Assembly: GCF_014336955.1 (NCBI RefSeq)
Contig: NZ_QRAI01000007.1
Location: 1-64,000 of the forward strand
Direction: 5' to 3'
Length of the DNA stretch: 64,000 nt
DNA from: Saccharophagus sp. K07
Lineage (GTDB): Bacteria; Pseudomonadota; Gammaproteobacteria; Pseudomonadales; Cellvibrionaceae
The notes under the pieces were generated by a model, which saw only the letters and a list, made by a program, of their open reading frames with translations, searched no databases and was not told the origin of the DNA. The translations under genes were made by a program, and so were the position numbers. The stretch's first letter is position 1. Each line of letters begins with the position of its first letter. Of the stretch, positions 1 through 9,706 are shown one piece after another.

Positions 1-173
1 ATTACGGGATTTGCAATGGGGCATCGGAGGTGAAAGTATGAATCTCTGAATTGCCATTTGTGTTTTAGCATCCAGGGAAAGTAAGGCCCCTGGGGGGTTA
101 CTGGTTCACTGCTATAGCGCAATGTCAGAGGAAAATAGCGTATCCAATCCAGCATATCGAAATATCCTTCCGA
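1..173. other. Window edge, no gene recognised
   Basis: No convincing coding frame, RNA gene or terminator is visible. It lies downstream of the minus-strand gene that ends at 174, so it may be its 3' untranslated region. Confidence 0.4.
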
Positions 174-1313
174 TTAATTGCGATTTCGGCTTTTTTTGTA
201 CAGCAAGTGCAGCGCCCCGATGCAGCTCAAGGTCGTTCCTACCGCCCCAATCGCTGGAACTCCAGGTAGTGCCAAGCTGGCTCCGAGCACTGCAACACCG
301 CCAACGGCAACGCCATCCATTGCGCCTTTGGCGAGATCTTTGCCGTAATCCTTCAGTGAATATTCGTCCGCTGCATTTTTTACACGAAGAGCATTCACCA
401 TGAGGCTGCTGGCCGCAACTCTCGGTTGAAACCCGCCGAGCGTTGTAAAGTTGTCTCCCAGAGTAAACCCTAGTGCGTGAGCGAACTTGGCGGCCTGGAT
501 GGGGCTGGTAGTGGGTTTGTAGAGGTGAGCTAGATGGTTCATCCCTTCAAATGAAACGTTATTTCGTAAAGCTATTTCCATGGCTTGTGAAAAAATTGCT
601 GAACCGCCTCGCTCTGCGAACCAGACAAGATCTTTTTTATTTTGGATCTGGGTCATAGCGTTAGCTAATAGACTGGAAAAGGCGTAGCCGTCTGTAATTG
701 CTAGGGGATCAAATTGTCGTCGGCCTAGTCGAGTTTTGGCTGGCGAATATAACAGGTCAAATTCGCGAGTGTGTTTGCCTAGGAGCCCTAGTGCTTCAGT
801 AAGACACTTTTTACCTATCTGTGCGGCGTTCTCTACGCCGTCATGATTCGTGTCTGCAATGACAACTATGCGACCGTCTTGTGAAGTAATTCGACCATTC
901 TTCTTATAATTTACGGTAACTGGAGCCCTGTCATTAGGCTGGGTAATTGAATAAATCCCCGGCTTACGACTTTCCTTATCAATCGCCTTATACCCATCAC
1001 TCAACTCCAACTTGGAAACCACATAACGATCATTAGATCGCCGTTCCACGGTGGCTCTTATGCCGGGGAGGTAGATGTGGAACATCTGGAACGAGTGGGC
1101 CTTTACGTCGTTGTAGTTGGGAATATAGACGTTATGTTTGCCACAGGGGCCTGATGCGAGGGATTCCAGTTGCTTTAATGCCAGGACGGCGTAGTAATAG
1201 CCTTCCCGAGCGGCGCGTTTTAGGAGGGCGGCGTTTTCGGCTTCCGAGGGAGCGAAATAGATTTGTTTGCCGCAGTTGGGTTTTGAGATTAGAAGGGATT
1301 TGTCTAAGGTCAT
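174..1313 (-). CDS. Uncharacterised protein with hydrophobic C-terminus
   Basis: No family was recognised for this 379-residue protein. The ATG at 1311-1313 was chosen because AAAGGA lies about 10 bases upstream; a longer in-frame start at 1442 would run through the pgk terminator. The first 150 residues are mixed and rich in Tyr, Lys and Arg. Residues 154-161 (DTNHDGVE) resemble an isolated Ca-binding DxNxDG loop. Residues about 329-373 are rich in Gly, Ala and Val and hydrophobic, enough for one or two membrane segments, followed by a basic tail. No signal peptide is seen. It follows pgk on the same strand but a strong terminator separates them, so it is probably its own unit. The basic hydrophobic end could suit a membrane-inserting or secreted protein, but that is speculation. 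Confidence 0.75.
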   Translation of the reverse strand: MTLDKSLLISKPNCGKQIYFAPSEAENAALLKRAAREGYYYAVLALKQLESLASGPCGKHNVYIPNYNDVKAHSFQMFHIYLPGIRATVERRSNDRYVVSKLELSDGYKAIDKESRKPGIYSITQPNDRAPVTVNYKKNGRITSQDGRIVVIADTNHDGVENAAQIGKKCLTEALGLLGKHTREFDLLYSPAKTRLGRRQFDPLAITDGYAFSSLLANAMTQIQNKKDLVWFAERGGSAIFSQAMEIALRNNVSFEGMNHLAHLYKPTTSPIQAAKFAHALGFTLGDNFTTLGGFQPRVAASSLMVNALRVKNAADEYSLKDYGKDLAKGAMDGVAVGGVAVLGASLALPGVPAIGAVGTTLSCIGALHLLYKKSRNRN

Positions 1314-1448
1314 GATACAGGGTCCTTTGCTATGTAATTTCCAGAGCACAGGTGGTTTGGATTCCACTTGGAGTGCCCCTTGCTGATTCGAGGGCAGAAT
1401 TTTACGGGATCTTTGCCGGATGTTCGACCAACAAATGGGCAATATATA

Positions 1449-1478
1449 AAAAGGCCCACCATTAGGTGGGCCTTTTTA
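1449..1478 (-). terminator. Rho-independent terminator of pgk
   Basis: The stem AAAAAGGCCCACC / GGTGGGCCTTTTT with a four-base loop starts just after the pgk stop codon. Runs of A and T on both sides make it usable in either direction, but it fits the minus-strand pgk message best. Confidence 0.85.
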
Positions 1479-1487
1479 TTAGCGCTA

Positions 1488-2666
1488 TCAATCTTCCTTA
1501 GCGCGCGATTCCAAAATCTGCACGGAAGGAAGTGTTTTACCTTCCACGTATTCCAAAAACGCGCCGCCGCCGGTGGAGATGTAGGAGATTTTATCGGCGA
1601 GGCCGTATTTATCGATCGCGGCGAGAGTGTCGCCGCCGCCAGCGATGGAGAACGCATCACTTTCGGCAATTGCGCGAGCGACGGTTTCGGTGCCTTTGGC
1701 AAAGGCGTCGAATTCAAATACGCCGCAGGGGCCGTTCCACAAAATGGTTTTGGCGTTCTTCAGAATTTCAGCAACTTTGGCTGCGGTCTGCGGGCCGTAG
1801 TCGATGATTTCTTCGTCCGCGGCGATTTCGTTGACTTTTTTCACCTGGGTGGGTGAATCGTTTTTCCAGTCTTTGAAACCGACTTTAGTAACGGTCACGT
1901 CTTCGGCAAAAATCACTTGAGTTGCTGCACGCAAGCGTTGAGCTTCCGGAATCAAATCTTTTTCGAACAGTGAATTGCCCACTTCGTTGCCGGCAGAGGC
2001 GACGAAGGTGTTGGAAATACCACCGCCGACAACCAGTACGTCGGCGATTTTTGACAGAGCGTCTAATACCAGCAATTTGCTGGATACTTTGGAGCCGCCA
2101 ACCAAAGCCACCATCGGGCGTTCTGGTTTAGCCAGGGCTTTTTCCAGAGCTTCCAATTCGCTGGCGAGCAATGGGCCGGCGCAGGCGACAGGGGCGAATT
2201 TGGCAACACCGTGGGTGGAGGCTTGAGCGCGGTGCGCGGTGCCGAAGGCGTCCATTACGAAGATGTCACACAGGTTGGCGTAAGCCTTGGCCAAGCCTTC
2301 GTCATCAGAGGTTTCGCCCAGGTTGAAGCGCACGTTTTCCAGGAGTACCAGGTCGCCATCGTTCAGATTCAGGCCGTTTTTCCAGTCGCGCTCGACGGGG
2401 ACTTCTTTGCCCAGCAATTGGCTGAGGTAAGCGGCAACAGGTTTGAGGGAGTACTGCTCTTCGTAATTGCCTTCGGTGGGACGGCCCAGGTGGGACATTA
2501 CGATCACTTTGGCGCCGGCTTTAAGAGCGAGTTCGATGGTGGGCAGGGCGGCGCGGATGCGCACGTCTGAGGTGATCTTGCCATCCATGATGGGGACGTT
2601 CAGGTCTTCACGGATCAGAACACGTTTACCTTTCAGATCCAAATCCGACATCAGCTTGACGTTCAT
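1488..2666 (-). CDS. pgk: Phosphoglycerate kinase
   Basis: This cytoplasmic enzyme transfers a phosphate from 1,3-bisphosphoglycerate to ADP in glycolysis and works in reverse in gluconeogenesis. The 392 residues match the usual bacterial length. Family motifs are REDLNVP near residue 20, SHLGRP near 58, GGSKVSSKL near 190 and the nucleotide-binding GGGDTLAAI near 345, followed by the C-terminal [10 protein letters not shown] signature. It lies 91 bases downstream of tkt on the same strand, separated by a small GC hairpin. In many gammaproteobacteria tkt, a glyceraldehyde- or erythrose-phosphate dehydrogenase, pgk and fba cluster together. Here the dehydrogenase is missing between them and no fba follows, so the cluster is reduced. 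Confidence 0.98.
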   Translation of the reverse strand: MNVKLMSDLDLKGKRVLIREDLNVPIMDGKITSDVRIRAALPTIELALKAGAKVIVMSHLGRPTEGNYEEQYSLKPVAAYLSQLLGKEVPVERDWKNGLNLNDGDLVLLENVRFNLGETSDDEGLAKAYANLCDIFVMDAFGTAHRAQASTHGVAKFAPVACAGPLLASELEALEKALAKPERPMVALVGGSKVSSKLLVLDALSKIADVLVVGGGISNTFVASAGNEVGNSLFEKDLIPEAQRLRAATQVIFAEDVTVTKVGFKDWKNDSPTQVKKVNEIAADEEIIDYGPQTAAKVAEILKNAKTILWNGPCGVFEFDAFAKGTETVARAIAESDAFSIAGGGDTLAAIDKYGLADKISYISTGGGAFLEYVEGKTLPSVQILESRAKED

Positions 2667-2702
2667 TGGCGTACTCCAGAAAAGAAGTGGTTATAAAAGA
2701 AG

Positions 2703-2723
2703 GCCGCCCCAAAAAGGGGCGGC
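2703..2723 (-). terminator. Hairpin between tkt and pgk
   Basis: GCCGCCCC and GGGGCGGC form a perfect eight-base stem around AAAAA. On the minus strand it is followed by an interrupted T-rich stretch, so it may be a partial terminator or processing site that sets the tkt to pgk transcript ratio. Confidence 0.55.
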
Positions 2724-2757
2724 AAGGAAAGCTTCAGATGTGTCAGCTGCGGACGGG

Positions 2758-4758
2758 TTAGTCGAGCAGCTCCTTGGCTGTGTTGACGATATTCTCCACA
2801 GTGAAACCGAAATAGTCCATGAGAACTTCTCCAGGAGCGGATTCGCCGAAGGTGGTCATGGCCACTGTGCGGCCGTCGAAGCCGACATATTTGTACCAGT
2901 AGTCCGCATGGGCAGTTTCCACGGCAACGCGTGCAGTAACTTCCAGAGGCAGAACGGCTTCGCGGTAAGCGGCGTCCTGCTCGTCGAATACGGAAGTGCT
3001 CGGCATGGAGACCACGCGAACTTTTACGCCTTCGGCGGCGAGCTGTTCCGCTGCTTTAACGGTGATACCCACTTCGGAACCAGTGGCAATCAGGATCAGA
3101 TCTGGTGTGCCGTCGCTGTCGCGCAGGATGTAACCACCTTTGGCGATATTGGCCAGTTGTTCGTCGGTGCGGCTGATGGGGTCGACGTTCTGACGGGTGA
3201 ACACCAGGGCGCTGGGACCGTTGCGGCGCTCCAGAGCGGCTTTCCAGGCAACTGCGGTTTCCGCTGCGTCACACGGGCGCCAGGTATGCAGGTTAGGCGT
3301 CATACGCAGGTTGGCGAGCTGTTCGATCGGCTGGTGAGTAGGACCGTCTTCACCCTGACCGATGGAGTCGTGGGTGTAGACGAAGATGTTCTGAATACCC
3401 ATCAATGCAGACATACGCACGGCGTTGCGCGCGTATTCCATAAACATCAGGAAGGTCGCGCCGTAGTTGATAAAACCGCCGTGCAGCGCCAAGCCGTTCA
3501 TGATGCCGCTCATGCCGAATTCGCGCACACCGTAATAGATGTAGTTGCCGCTGGCATCTTCTTTGGTGACGGGCTTGGAGCCGGACCACAAGGTCAGGTT
3601 GGAACCTGCGAGGTCAGCGGAACCGCCCAAGAGTTCGGGCAGCAGCTTGCCGTAAGCGGCTATAGCGTTTTGTGACGCTTTACGCGTGGCGATTTTTTCG
3701 CCTTTGGCCTGGCATTCGCGAATGAACTCTTCCGCTTTAGCGGCGAATTCGGCTGGCAATTCGCCTTTGATCACGCGGCGCTCGAATTCAGCAGCCAGTT
3801 CTGGATAGGCAGCGCGGTAGGCGGCGAACTTGTCGTTCCAGGCTTCTTCCGCAGCTTTGCCCGCTTCTTTTGCATCCCAACCGGCGTAGATGTGCTCGGG
3901 GATTTCGAAAGGAACGTGAACCCATTTCAGGTATTCACGAGTTGCAGCGACTTCGGCGTCACCGAGCGGCGAACCGTGGCTGTCGTGGCTGCCGGATTTG
4001 TTGGGTGAGCCGTAACCGATAATGGTTTTGCAGCAGATCAGGGTGGGACGGTCTTTCACGTCACGTGCCGCTTCGATAGCGCGCTTGATGGCGTCGCTGT
4101 CGTGGCCGTCAACGCCGGGGATTACATGCCAGCCGTAGGCTTCAAAGCGCTTCGGGGTGTTGTCGGTAAACCAGCCTTCCACATGACCGTCGATGGAGAT
4201 GCCGTTGTCATCGTAGAACGCGATCAACTTGCCCAGTCCCAGAGTGCCCGCCAGGGAGCAAGCTTCGTGGGAGATACCTTCCATCATGCAGCCGTCGCCC
4301 AGGAAGCAGTAAGTGTAGTGGTCGACGATCTCGTGGCCGTCACGGTTGAATTGCGCGGCGAGAATCTTCTCCGCCAGCGCCATACCCACGGCGTTGCTGA
4401 TGCCCTGGCCGAGCGGACCAGTGGTGGTTTCGATGCCGGGAGCGTAGCCGTATTCAGGGTGGCCAGGGGTTTTGGAGTGCAGTTGGCGGAACTGCTTGAG
4501 TTCTTCCATCGGCAGGTCGTAGCCGGTGAGGTGCAGAAGGGAATAAACCAACATGGAGCCGTGGCCGTTGGACATAACGAAGCGGTCGCGGTTGGGCCAT
4601 TTGGGGTTGGCCGGGTTGTGGACCATAAAGTCATTCCACAGCACTTCTGCGATATCGGCCATTCCCATAGGGGCGCCTGGGTGGCCGCTTTTGGCTTTTT
4701 GCACGGCATCCATACTCAATGCGCGTATGGCATTGGCTAATTCTTTACGAGATCGCAT
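2758..4758 (-). CDS. tkt: Transketolase
   Basis: This thiamine-diphosphate enzyme of the non-oxidative pentose phosphate pathway moves two-carbon ketol units between sugar phosphates. The start at 4758 gives 666 residues beginning [20 protein letters not shown], nearly the classical enterobacterial N-terminus, and has GAGGAG eight bases upstream. A longer in-frame ATG at 4869 adds 37 residues with no family resemblance. Key elements are [11 protein letters not shown] near residue 22, the TPP-binding GDGCMMEG motif ending in an Asn-containing YDDNG near 185, and [19 protein letters not shown] in the pyrimidine domain. pgk follows in the same direction. The gene upstream is divergent, so the tkt promoter should lie in 4759-5115. 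Confidence 0.97.
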   Translation of the reverse strand: MRSRKELANAIRALSMDAVQKAKSGHPGAPMGMADIAEVLWNDFMVHNPANPKWPNRDRFVMSNGHGSMLVYSLLHLTGYDLPMEELKQFRQLHSKTPGHPEYGYAPGIETTTGPLGQGISNAVGMALAEKILAAQFNRDGHEIVDHYTYCFLGDGCMMEGISHEACSLAGTLGLGKLIAFYDDNGISIDGHVEGWFTDNTPKRFEAYGWHVIPGVDGHDSDAIKRAIEAARDVKDRPTLICCKTIIGYGSPNKSGSHDSHGSPLGDAEVAATREYLKWVHVPFEIPEHIYAGWDAKEAGKAAEEAWNDKFAAYRAAYPELAAEFERRVIKGELPAEFAAKAEEFIRECQAKGEKIATRKASQNAIAAYGKLLPELLGGSADLAGSNLTLWSGSKPVTKEDASGNYIYYGVREFGMSGIMNGLALHGGFINYGATFLMFMEYARNAVRMSALMGIQNIFVYTHDSIGQGEDGPTHQPIEQLANLRMTPNLHTWRPCDAAETAVAWKAALERRNGPSALVFTRQNVDPISRTDEQLANIAKGGYILRDSDGTPDLILIATGSEVGITVKAAEQLAAEGVKVRVVSMPSTSVFDEQDAAYREAVLPLEVTARVAVETAHADYWYKYVGFDGRTVAMTTFGESAPGEVLMDYFGFTVENIVNTAKELLD

Positions 4759-5115
4759 TCGGAAAACTCCTCTCAATGGTCGAAAACGCCCGCCGATGGG
4801 TGTCGCTTGGACCGGGGGACGGGACAAAAGTTGGCTATTCTCCCCGAGAAGAAGAAAGACGTAAACCATTCTCGAATGGAGATGGTCCGGCGGTTAAAAA
4901 ATTACAAATCGCACGCGTAAATCGGATATGTGTCCGCCAAAAACTAGTGCGTGCGGATGTTAATTGCCTTGCGGTATGATGCCGGCTGCTATTTTCAAGG
5001 GCGCCGCCCGTAGCACCAATCTCCAACGCGGTCGGTGAGGTCACCGGAGCTGCAGTTTTGTTCGGATCTCTGGCTCTAACCTAATTTTTTGGAATTAAAC
5101 CTTCGAGGGACTCGT
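4759..5115. other. Divergent intergenic region of tkt and the acyltransferase operon
   Basis: About 350 bases between divergent genes must hold two promoters. TATGAT at 4975-4980 could be a plus-strand -10 element but has no good -35 partner. GGTGAGGTCACC at 5035-5046 is a small palindrome. No RNA gene or short coding frame is convincing. Confidence 0.4.
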
Positions 5116-6528
5116 ATGGTTTTTTCTGAGCCGACGTTTTTGTTCTTTTTCTTTCCATTGACAGTGGCGTTCTATTTCCTGGCGCCGTGGAAGATCAAAA
5201 ATCTCTATTTGTTGCTTGTCAGTCTGGTTTTTTATGCCTGGGGCGAGGAGCTTTTTCTGCTCGTTATCCTGGCAATGATCGTCTTTAACTACTTTATGGC
5301 GATCGGGATCGATAGAGCGGCAGAAAACCCGTGGCGATTGCGCCTGACGCAGTTTGGTGTCGCGTTTAATATTGCTGTTCTGGCGTATTTTAAATATGCA
5401 TTTTTCTTTGCTTCCAATATCACCGACAACGCCGCCGCTCTCAATTACACCCGCTCCATTCACCTACCCATTGGAATTTCGTTTTACGTTTTTCAGGCGG
5501 TCAGCTATCTGATCGATGTCTATCGAAGAGAAGTGTCCGCGCAACGCGATCCGATCAAAATGGCGTTGTTCATATCTCTCTTTCCCCAGCTTATCGCCGG
5601 CCCCATTGTGCGCTATAGCGAAATAGAAAAGGAATTGATGGATCGTAAGGCAACAAAATCGGACTTTACTGCCGGGGTGGAAAGATTTGTGGTTGGTCTT
5701 GCGAAAAAGGTATTGATTGCCGATCCTCTCGGATTGGTGGCTGACCAGATTTTTGCTGTCCCTCTCGATGGCCTGTCTACTCCGTTGGTTTGGGTGGGGG
5801 TTATTTGTTACAGCTTTCAAATATTTTTCGATTTTTCTGCCTACTCCGATATGGCCATAGGGTTGGGACGGATTTTCGGCTTTAAATTTCCGGAGAATTT
5901 CAATTTTCCATATATCGCGACGTCCGTAACGGAATTCTGGCGGCGGTGGCATATGACATTGTCACGTTGGTTCCGCGATTACCTTTATATCCCGCTCGGC
6001 GGCAATCGGGTCGGAGCATTACGCAATTACTGCAATTTATTTTTGGTTTTTTTGATCTGCGGTTTTTGGCACGGGGCCTCGTGGAACTTTATTCTCTGGG
6101 GCGCGTATTACGGAGTGTTCCTTGTAATGGAACGACTAGGCTTGTCGGCCATTCTTGCCAGAATTCCGCGCTTTTTTGCCCACGCCTACCTTTTGTTGAT
6201 TGTGATGATCGGCTGGGTACCTTTTCGCGCAGAAACCTTTGAGCAGACTTGGACCTTTTTGCGTTTGATGTTCATTCCAGGGGCGGGGGAAACCGCGCTT
6301 TTATATCCTGTTGAACGCTTTATCAACGGTTATGTATTTTTTACCCTGGTGATTGCCGCAATTTTTGCCATGCCGGTTGGCAATTGGCTACGTGAGCGTA
6401 TGACAAAGTCCCCCCTCATGTCGCTGAGTGGTTATGCCTACTCGGGATTTGTCGCTGCAGTTTTCGGTTTATCCATTGTGGCCGCCGGTGCTGCGTCTTA
6501 TTCGCCATTTATTTATTTCCGGTTCTGA
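5116..6528 (+). CDS. MBOAT-family O-acyltransferase, AlgI-like
   Basis: Membrane-bound O-acyltransferases of the AlgI/PatA type pass an acetyl group across the inner membrane to a periplasmic acetylation partner. The start at 5116 (GAGGGA six bases upstream) gives 470 residues opening MVFSEPTFLFFFFPLTV, as AlgI homologues do; a longer ATG at 5089 has no such support. There are about ten hydrophobic segments. The conserved WRRWHMTLSRWFRDYLYIPL block and the motif GFWHGASWNFILWG, which carries the catalytic His, are intact. The AlgX/AlgJ-like gene starts one base after the stop and a third SGNH gene overlaps that one, so the three form an operon. No alginate polymerisation genes lie nearby, so the polymer being acetylated is unknown. 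Confidence 0.93.
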   Translation: MVFSEPTFLFFFFPLTVAFYFLAPWKIKNLYLLLVSLVFYAWGEELFLLVILAMIVFNYFMAIGIDRAAENPWRLRLTQFGVAFNIAVLAYFKYAFFFASNITDNAAALNYTRSIHLPIGISFYVFQAVSYLIDVYRREVSAQRDPIKMALFISLFPQLIAGPIVRYSEIEKELMDRKATKSDFTAGVERFVVGLAKKVLIADPLGLVADQIFAVPLDGLSTPLVWVGVICYSFQIFFDFSAYSDMAIGLGRIFGFKFPENFNFPYIATSVTEFWRRWHMTLSRWFRDYLYIPLGGNRVGALRNYCNLFLVFLICGFWHGASWNFILWGAYYGVFLVMERLGLSAILARIPRFFAHAYLLLIVMIGWVPFRAETFEQTWTFLRLMFIPGAGETALLYPVERFINGYVFFTLVIAAIFAMPVGNWLRERMTKSPLMSLSGYAYSGFVAAVFGLSIVAAGAASYSPFIYFRF

Positions 6529-6529
6529 T

Positions 6530-7657
6530 ATGCGCATGCAGAGAAATACAGGTTTTGTTGGAGCAATTCTCGCCCTGGTGTTATTAGCCATTCCCGCAAT
6601 TGCAACGCTTTTTGATATTTTTACCGGGCCGGATAGCCCGCGAGCGGAAGGGATTGCCCGAACCCCAGTGCTGGAAAGTGGAATAGGGCGCTTTGCTGCG
6701 GACACTCGCTTTTACATCAAACAGCGTTATGCAGTCAAAGACCAGTTTATCGCCCTTAACGGCATGGTAAAAACCGAAATTTTTTCATCGATGCCTTACA
6801 CCAGTGTTATTTCCGGGGCTGGCGGATTCCTGTTTTTGGGAGATGATGAAGCAATCCATTATCATCAGCGAATTTCCCCTTTTTCCAAAGAGGAACTTAC
6901 AGCTTGGCGCCGCCATTTTATTGCGGTGACAAAACGATTAAAGCAAAAAGGAATTCGCTATCACGTGCTTGTTGCGCCTAATAAACATGATGTATACGCG
7001 GAAAAGCTTCCGTTGTGGGTCAATCATCGTGTCCATAAACAATCGCGCTTGCAGCAGATTTTCTCGGTATTGAGTGGTTCTTCAGTTGAAATAACCTATC
7101 CATTGGAAGCCATATTAACGGCAATTGAAAATTTTCCTGACGCCACTCCATTTTTTAGAACCGATACGCACTGGAATGAGTTTGGTGCAGGTATTGCTGT
7201 TGCAGAACTACTGCGGGATTTGCAAGTCCCATTCGAAGGCAATATTCGTCCGGTGAATTATTCGCCCGACAAAGCCGGCGATTTGGCGCGCATGATCGGT
7301 TTGCAGGAATGGATTTTGGATGACGGCTGGACCTTGCCGAATGAACTGCTTACGGCGACCTGTGTTATGGACAATGGAACACCTTTCCTCGGGCGGCAAA
7401 CCGATCCTCTCAGGTTCAAATCTGTGCGCTGCTCCGGTGGTAAAGCAAACGGTCTCAAAGCATTAATTTTTATGGACTCTTTCGGTGTGGGAATGGTGCC
7501 ATCTTTGGGATCGGCATTTGAAGAAGCCATTTTTGTTTGGGGATATAAGTTGGATGAAGCCTTGGTGGACCAAGTGCAGCCGGATTTTGTGATCCAACAG
7601 TTGGTTGAGCGCAAGCTGCAAACCTTGTCGGCAGGCAATTTGTTCGGTGAGTTGTGA
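6530..7657 (+). CDS. AlgX/AlgJ-like SGNH acetyltransferase, periplasmic
   Basis: Proteins of the AlgX/AlgJ type take acetyl groups from the MBOAT partner and attach them to a polysaccharide in the periplasm. The product is 375 residues, with one N-terminal hydrophobic segment (about 10-26) acting as signal anchor. The SGNH triad is visible: FMDSFG near residue 316 carries the Ser, and RTDTHWNEFG near 207 carries the Asp and His. The first ATG (6530) starts one base after the MBOAT stop; a second ATG at 6536 is equally possible. The next gene overlaps its stop by four bases, which indicates translational coupling. There is no carbohydrate-binding domain like that of AlgX, so it is closer in size to AlgJ. 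Confidence 0.9.
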   Translation: MRMQRNTGFVGAILALVLLAIPAIATLFDIFTGPDSPRAEGIARTPVLESGIGRFAADTRFYIKQRYAVKDQFIALNGMVKTEIFSSMPYTSVISGAGGFLFLGDDEAIHYHQRISPFSKEELTAWRRHFIAVTKRLKQKGIRYHVLVAPNKHDVYAEKLPLWVNHRVHKQSRLQQIFSVLSGSSVEITYPLEAILTAIENFPDATPFFRTDTHWNEFGAGIAVAELLRDLQVPFEGNIRPVNYSPDKAGDLARMIGLQEWILDDGWTLPNELLTATCVMDNGTPFLGRQTDPLRFKSVRCSGGKANGLKALIFMDSFGVGMVPSLGSAFEEAIFVWGYKLDEALVDQVQPDFVIQQLVERKLQTLSAGNLFGEL

Positions 7658-8358
7658 CATCTATTTGGGGTAAAAAATTTTCAACAAAAATCGCAATTGC
7701 AACGATTGGCCTAGTCGTGGCAGTCAGTGTAATTGCATTGTTTATTGGAGCATCGCGCAAGGATAAAGACAGCCTCACCGCCCTGGATTGTCATATCTCT
7801 CACCAGGCAGGGGCTAGGAATATTTGGCTGCTGGGAAACAGCCTTTTACATGACTTTCACTGGCCATTGAACGACGCAACTGTAGTGAATTGCGCAAAAC
7901 GTGGCCACACAGTGCACGAATTTCTTTCGCGCTGGAATATGACGCAGCTGCCTACCGAATCGCCGGAATATGTCGTCATTGCATTCGGCACGGTTGAGGT
8001 GATCCGCGCAGAGCAGGACTCGCGGTATATTCGCGAGTTTATGACTTATTACCCTCAACTGCTGACTGATCTGCAAAGCCGCTGGCCGACGGCAAAAATC
8101 ATTGTCAATCTGCTGCCAGATATCAACACACAACTTTTTGGCCGACCCGACTTGGATTTGCAGAATATTGAGATTCTCAATCAATTCATCGCGCAAAACA
8201 GTCAATGTCCTAATTGCAACATTATTGATGTTGGAGAAATTCTCCTGCGCGATGAGGAATCATTTTCTGAACAGATCACATACGACGGTGTACATTTCAC
8301 GGAATATGCTTATAAAAAATGGTTAGCGGCATTAGCTGACGCCATGGACCATTTTTAA
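7654..8358 (+). CDS. Membrane-anchored SGNH-like hydrolase, degenerate block III
   Basis: This is a 234-residue SGNH/GDSL-fold protein with an N-terminal membrane anchor (about 10-30). It starts at a GTG inside the GTGA overlap with the preceding stop codon. Block I is present as GNSLLHDF with the nucleophile Ser, and block V as DGVHFTEYAY with the Asp-His pair. The usual GxND of block III reads FGTVEV, so the oxyanion Asn appears to be replaced. Its position as third gene of the acetylation operon suggests that it moves or removes acyl groups on the same polymer. The missing Asn means either altered chemistry or a non-enzymatic role. Its stop overlaps the convergent cbpM stop by four bases. 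Confidence 0.85.
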   Translation: MTSIWGKKFSTKIAIATIGLVVAVSVIALFIGASRKDKDSLTALDCHISHQAGARNIWLLGNSLLHDFHWPLNDATVVNCAKRGHTVHEFLSRWNMTQLPTESPEYVVIAFGTVEVIRAEQDSRYIREFMTYYPQLLTDLQSRWPTAKIIVNLLPDINTQLFGRPDLDLQNIEILNQFIAQNSQCPNCNIIDVGEILLRDEESFSEQITYDGVHFTEYAYKKWLAALADAMDHF

Positions 8359-8675
8359 TAATGACTCTCCCTTTCCATTCGCCTTAGCCGCGCGCGCAAT
8401 TGCTCAATTTCATCCAATAAATCCAGCGCCAGTGCAGCGCCGGCGAGGTTGACGCCCAGATCTTGCGTAAGACGGTAGGCGCGGCGCACGCGGCGGATGC
8501 TGACGCAGTGGAAGCGCCATTGGTTCGGTGCACTGCCTTCCGGCTCCAGTACGCCTTCATCCACCAGCGCCAGCACTTGTTCTGCGGATATATGGCATGC
8601 CCGGCACAGATCGGCGAGTGTCAGGCGAAACTCTTCGTCCAGCAGATCGTAGTCGTTCGCTCCATTTCCACTCAT
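8355..8675 (-). CDS. cbpM: Chaperone modulator CbpM
   Basis: CbpM is a small MerR-like protein that binds the J-domain of CbpA and blocks its co-chaperone and DNA-binding activities. The 106 residues have the expected length: a winged-helix half (TLADLCRACHISAEQVLALVDEGVLEP) and a C-terminal helix with a Leu/Arg pattern (LLDEIEQLRARLRRME). It lies two bases downstream of cbpA, the classical cbpA-cbpM arrangement, so translation is probably coupled. Confidence 0.92.
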   Translation of the reverse strand: MSGNGANDYDLLDEEFRLTLADLCRACHISAEQVLALVDEGVLEPEGSAPNQWRFHCVSIRRVRRAYRLTQDLGVNLAGAALALDLLDEIEQLRARLRRMERESHY

Positions 8676-8677
8676 GG

Positions 8678-9625
8678 TTACACTCCCAGCCCGGCGCGGG
8701 GCGCAAATTTAAATGCTTTTTCCATCTGCCGATAAGCGTCTTTGGCGGCTTCGGAGTTGGCTGGAGGCAGGGCAATTTGCAGCACGACATATAAATCGCC
8801 CGGCTCTTTTGCTGGCAGACCGCGACCTTTCAAGCGCAGTTTTTGTCCCGCGTGCGAGTTGGGCGGAATTTTCAGATCAATAGCGCCAGCGGGAGTCGGG
8901 GCTCGTACAGTAGCGCCCAGCGCTGCCTCCCACGGAGCGATCGGCAAATCCAGATAAACGGTTTTTCCTTCCGCGTGATAAAGCGGATGAGGTTTAAATT
9001 CCACTTCCAGATATAAATCACCTGCTTCCGCACCGCCAATACCCTGTTCGCCCTGGCCTGCCAAGCGAATTTGTTGTCCTGGAGCTATGCCTTTGGGAAT
9101 TTTGACCTGAATATTGCGTTCGCGGATTTCGGGCCTTCCACCGGGACCTAACTCGGTATGTTTGAGAGAGATGGTGCGGCTGGCGCCCTGGTAGGAATCC
9201 GTAATATCAATTTGAATTTTCGCGTGGACATTTTCGCCTTTGCGTTTGCCTGCGCCATAAAAATGCTGACGGCCTTGGCCAAAACTTCTGCCGAATAAGG
9301 ATTCAAAAAAATCGGAAAATTCCGCTGGATCCACTTCGGTATAACCGCCGCCGTGAAATTCAAAGCCTTGATCCCATCCCGGTGGTGGGCGGAAATCCTG
9401 ACCGGCCTGCCAGTTGTTGCCAAGCTGATCGTAAGCCGCGCGTTTTTCCGGATCTTTAAGAACCTCGTAGGCCTCGTTCAGTTCTTTAAATTTCGCCTCG
9501 GCGTCGGTTTCTTTACTGACATCCGGATGATATTTGCGGGCGAGTTTGCGATACGCTCGCTTAATCGTATCTTGATCCGCCGTGCGGTCGACTCCCAAAA
9601 TCGCGTAATAATCTTTGTACTCCAT
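8678..9625 (-). CDS. cbpA: DnaJ-class co-chaperone CbpA
   Basis: CbpA is a class B J-protein that stimulates DnaK and can bind curved DNA. The 315-residue protein begins MEYKDYYAILGVDRTADQD and has the J-domain HPD motif in KYHPDVSKET near residue 34. A Gly/Phe-rich linker (about 75-125) and two C-terminal beta-barrel domains follow; there is no Cys-rich zinc region, which separates it from DnaJ. It heads the cbpA-cbpM pair and sits just below an hsp20 terminator, so it probably has its own start or depends on readthrough. Confidence 0.95.
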   Translation of the reverse strand: MEYKDYYAILGVDRTADQDTIKRAYRKLARKYHPDVSKETDAEAKFKELNEAYEVLKDPEKRAAYDQLGNNWQAGQDFRPPPGWDQGFEFHGGGYTEVDPAEFSDFFESLFGRSFGQGRQHFYGAGKRKGENVHAKIQIDITDSYQGASRTISLKHTELGPGGRPEIRERNIQVKIPKGIAPGQQIRLAGQGEQGIGGAEAGDLYLEVEFKPHPLYHAEGKTVYLDLPIAPWEAALGATVRAPTPAGAIDLKIPPNSHAGQKLRLKGRGLPAKEPGDLYVVLQIALPPANSEAAKDAYRQMEKAFKFAPRAGLGV

Positions 9626-9653
9626 GCGCAGTTATCTCATAGAGGAATCAAAA

Positions 9654-9677
9654 ATATCCGCCCTCAAGGGCGGATAT
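9654..9677 (-). terminator. Terminator after hsp20
   Basis: A perfect ten-base stem (ATATCCGCCC / GGGCGGATAT) with a four-base loop is followed on the minus strand by TTTTTG. It separates the upstream hsp20 gene from cbpA. Confidence 0.8.
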
Positions 9678-9706
9678 GGTCGGAGCACAATGCACAAAAG
9701 CGCACA

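Noticed and set aside
2467-3675. A long plus-strand frame of about 400 codons over pgk and tkt
   Set aside because: It is fully antisense to two well-conserved genes and has no domain or ribosome site; it follows from their codon bias.
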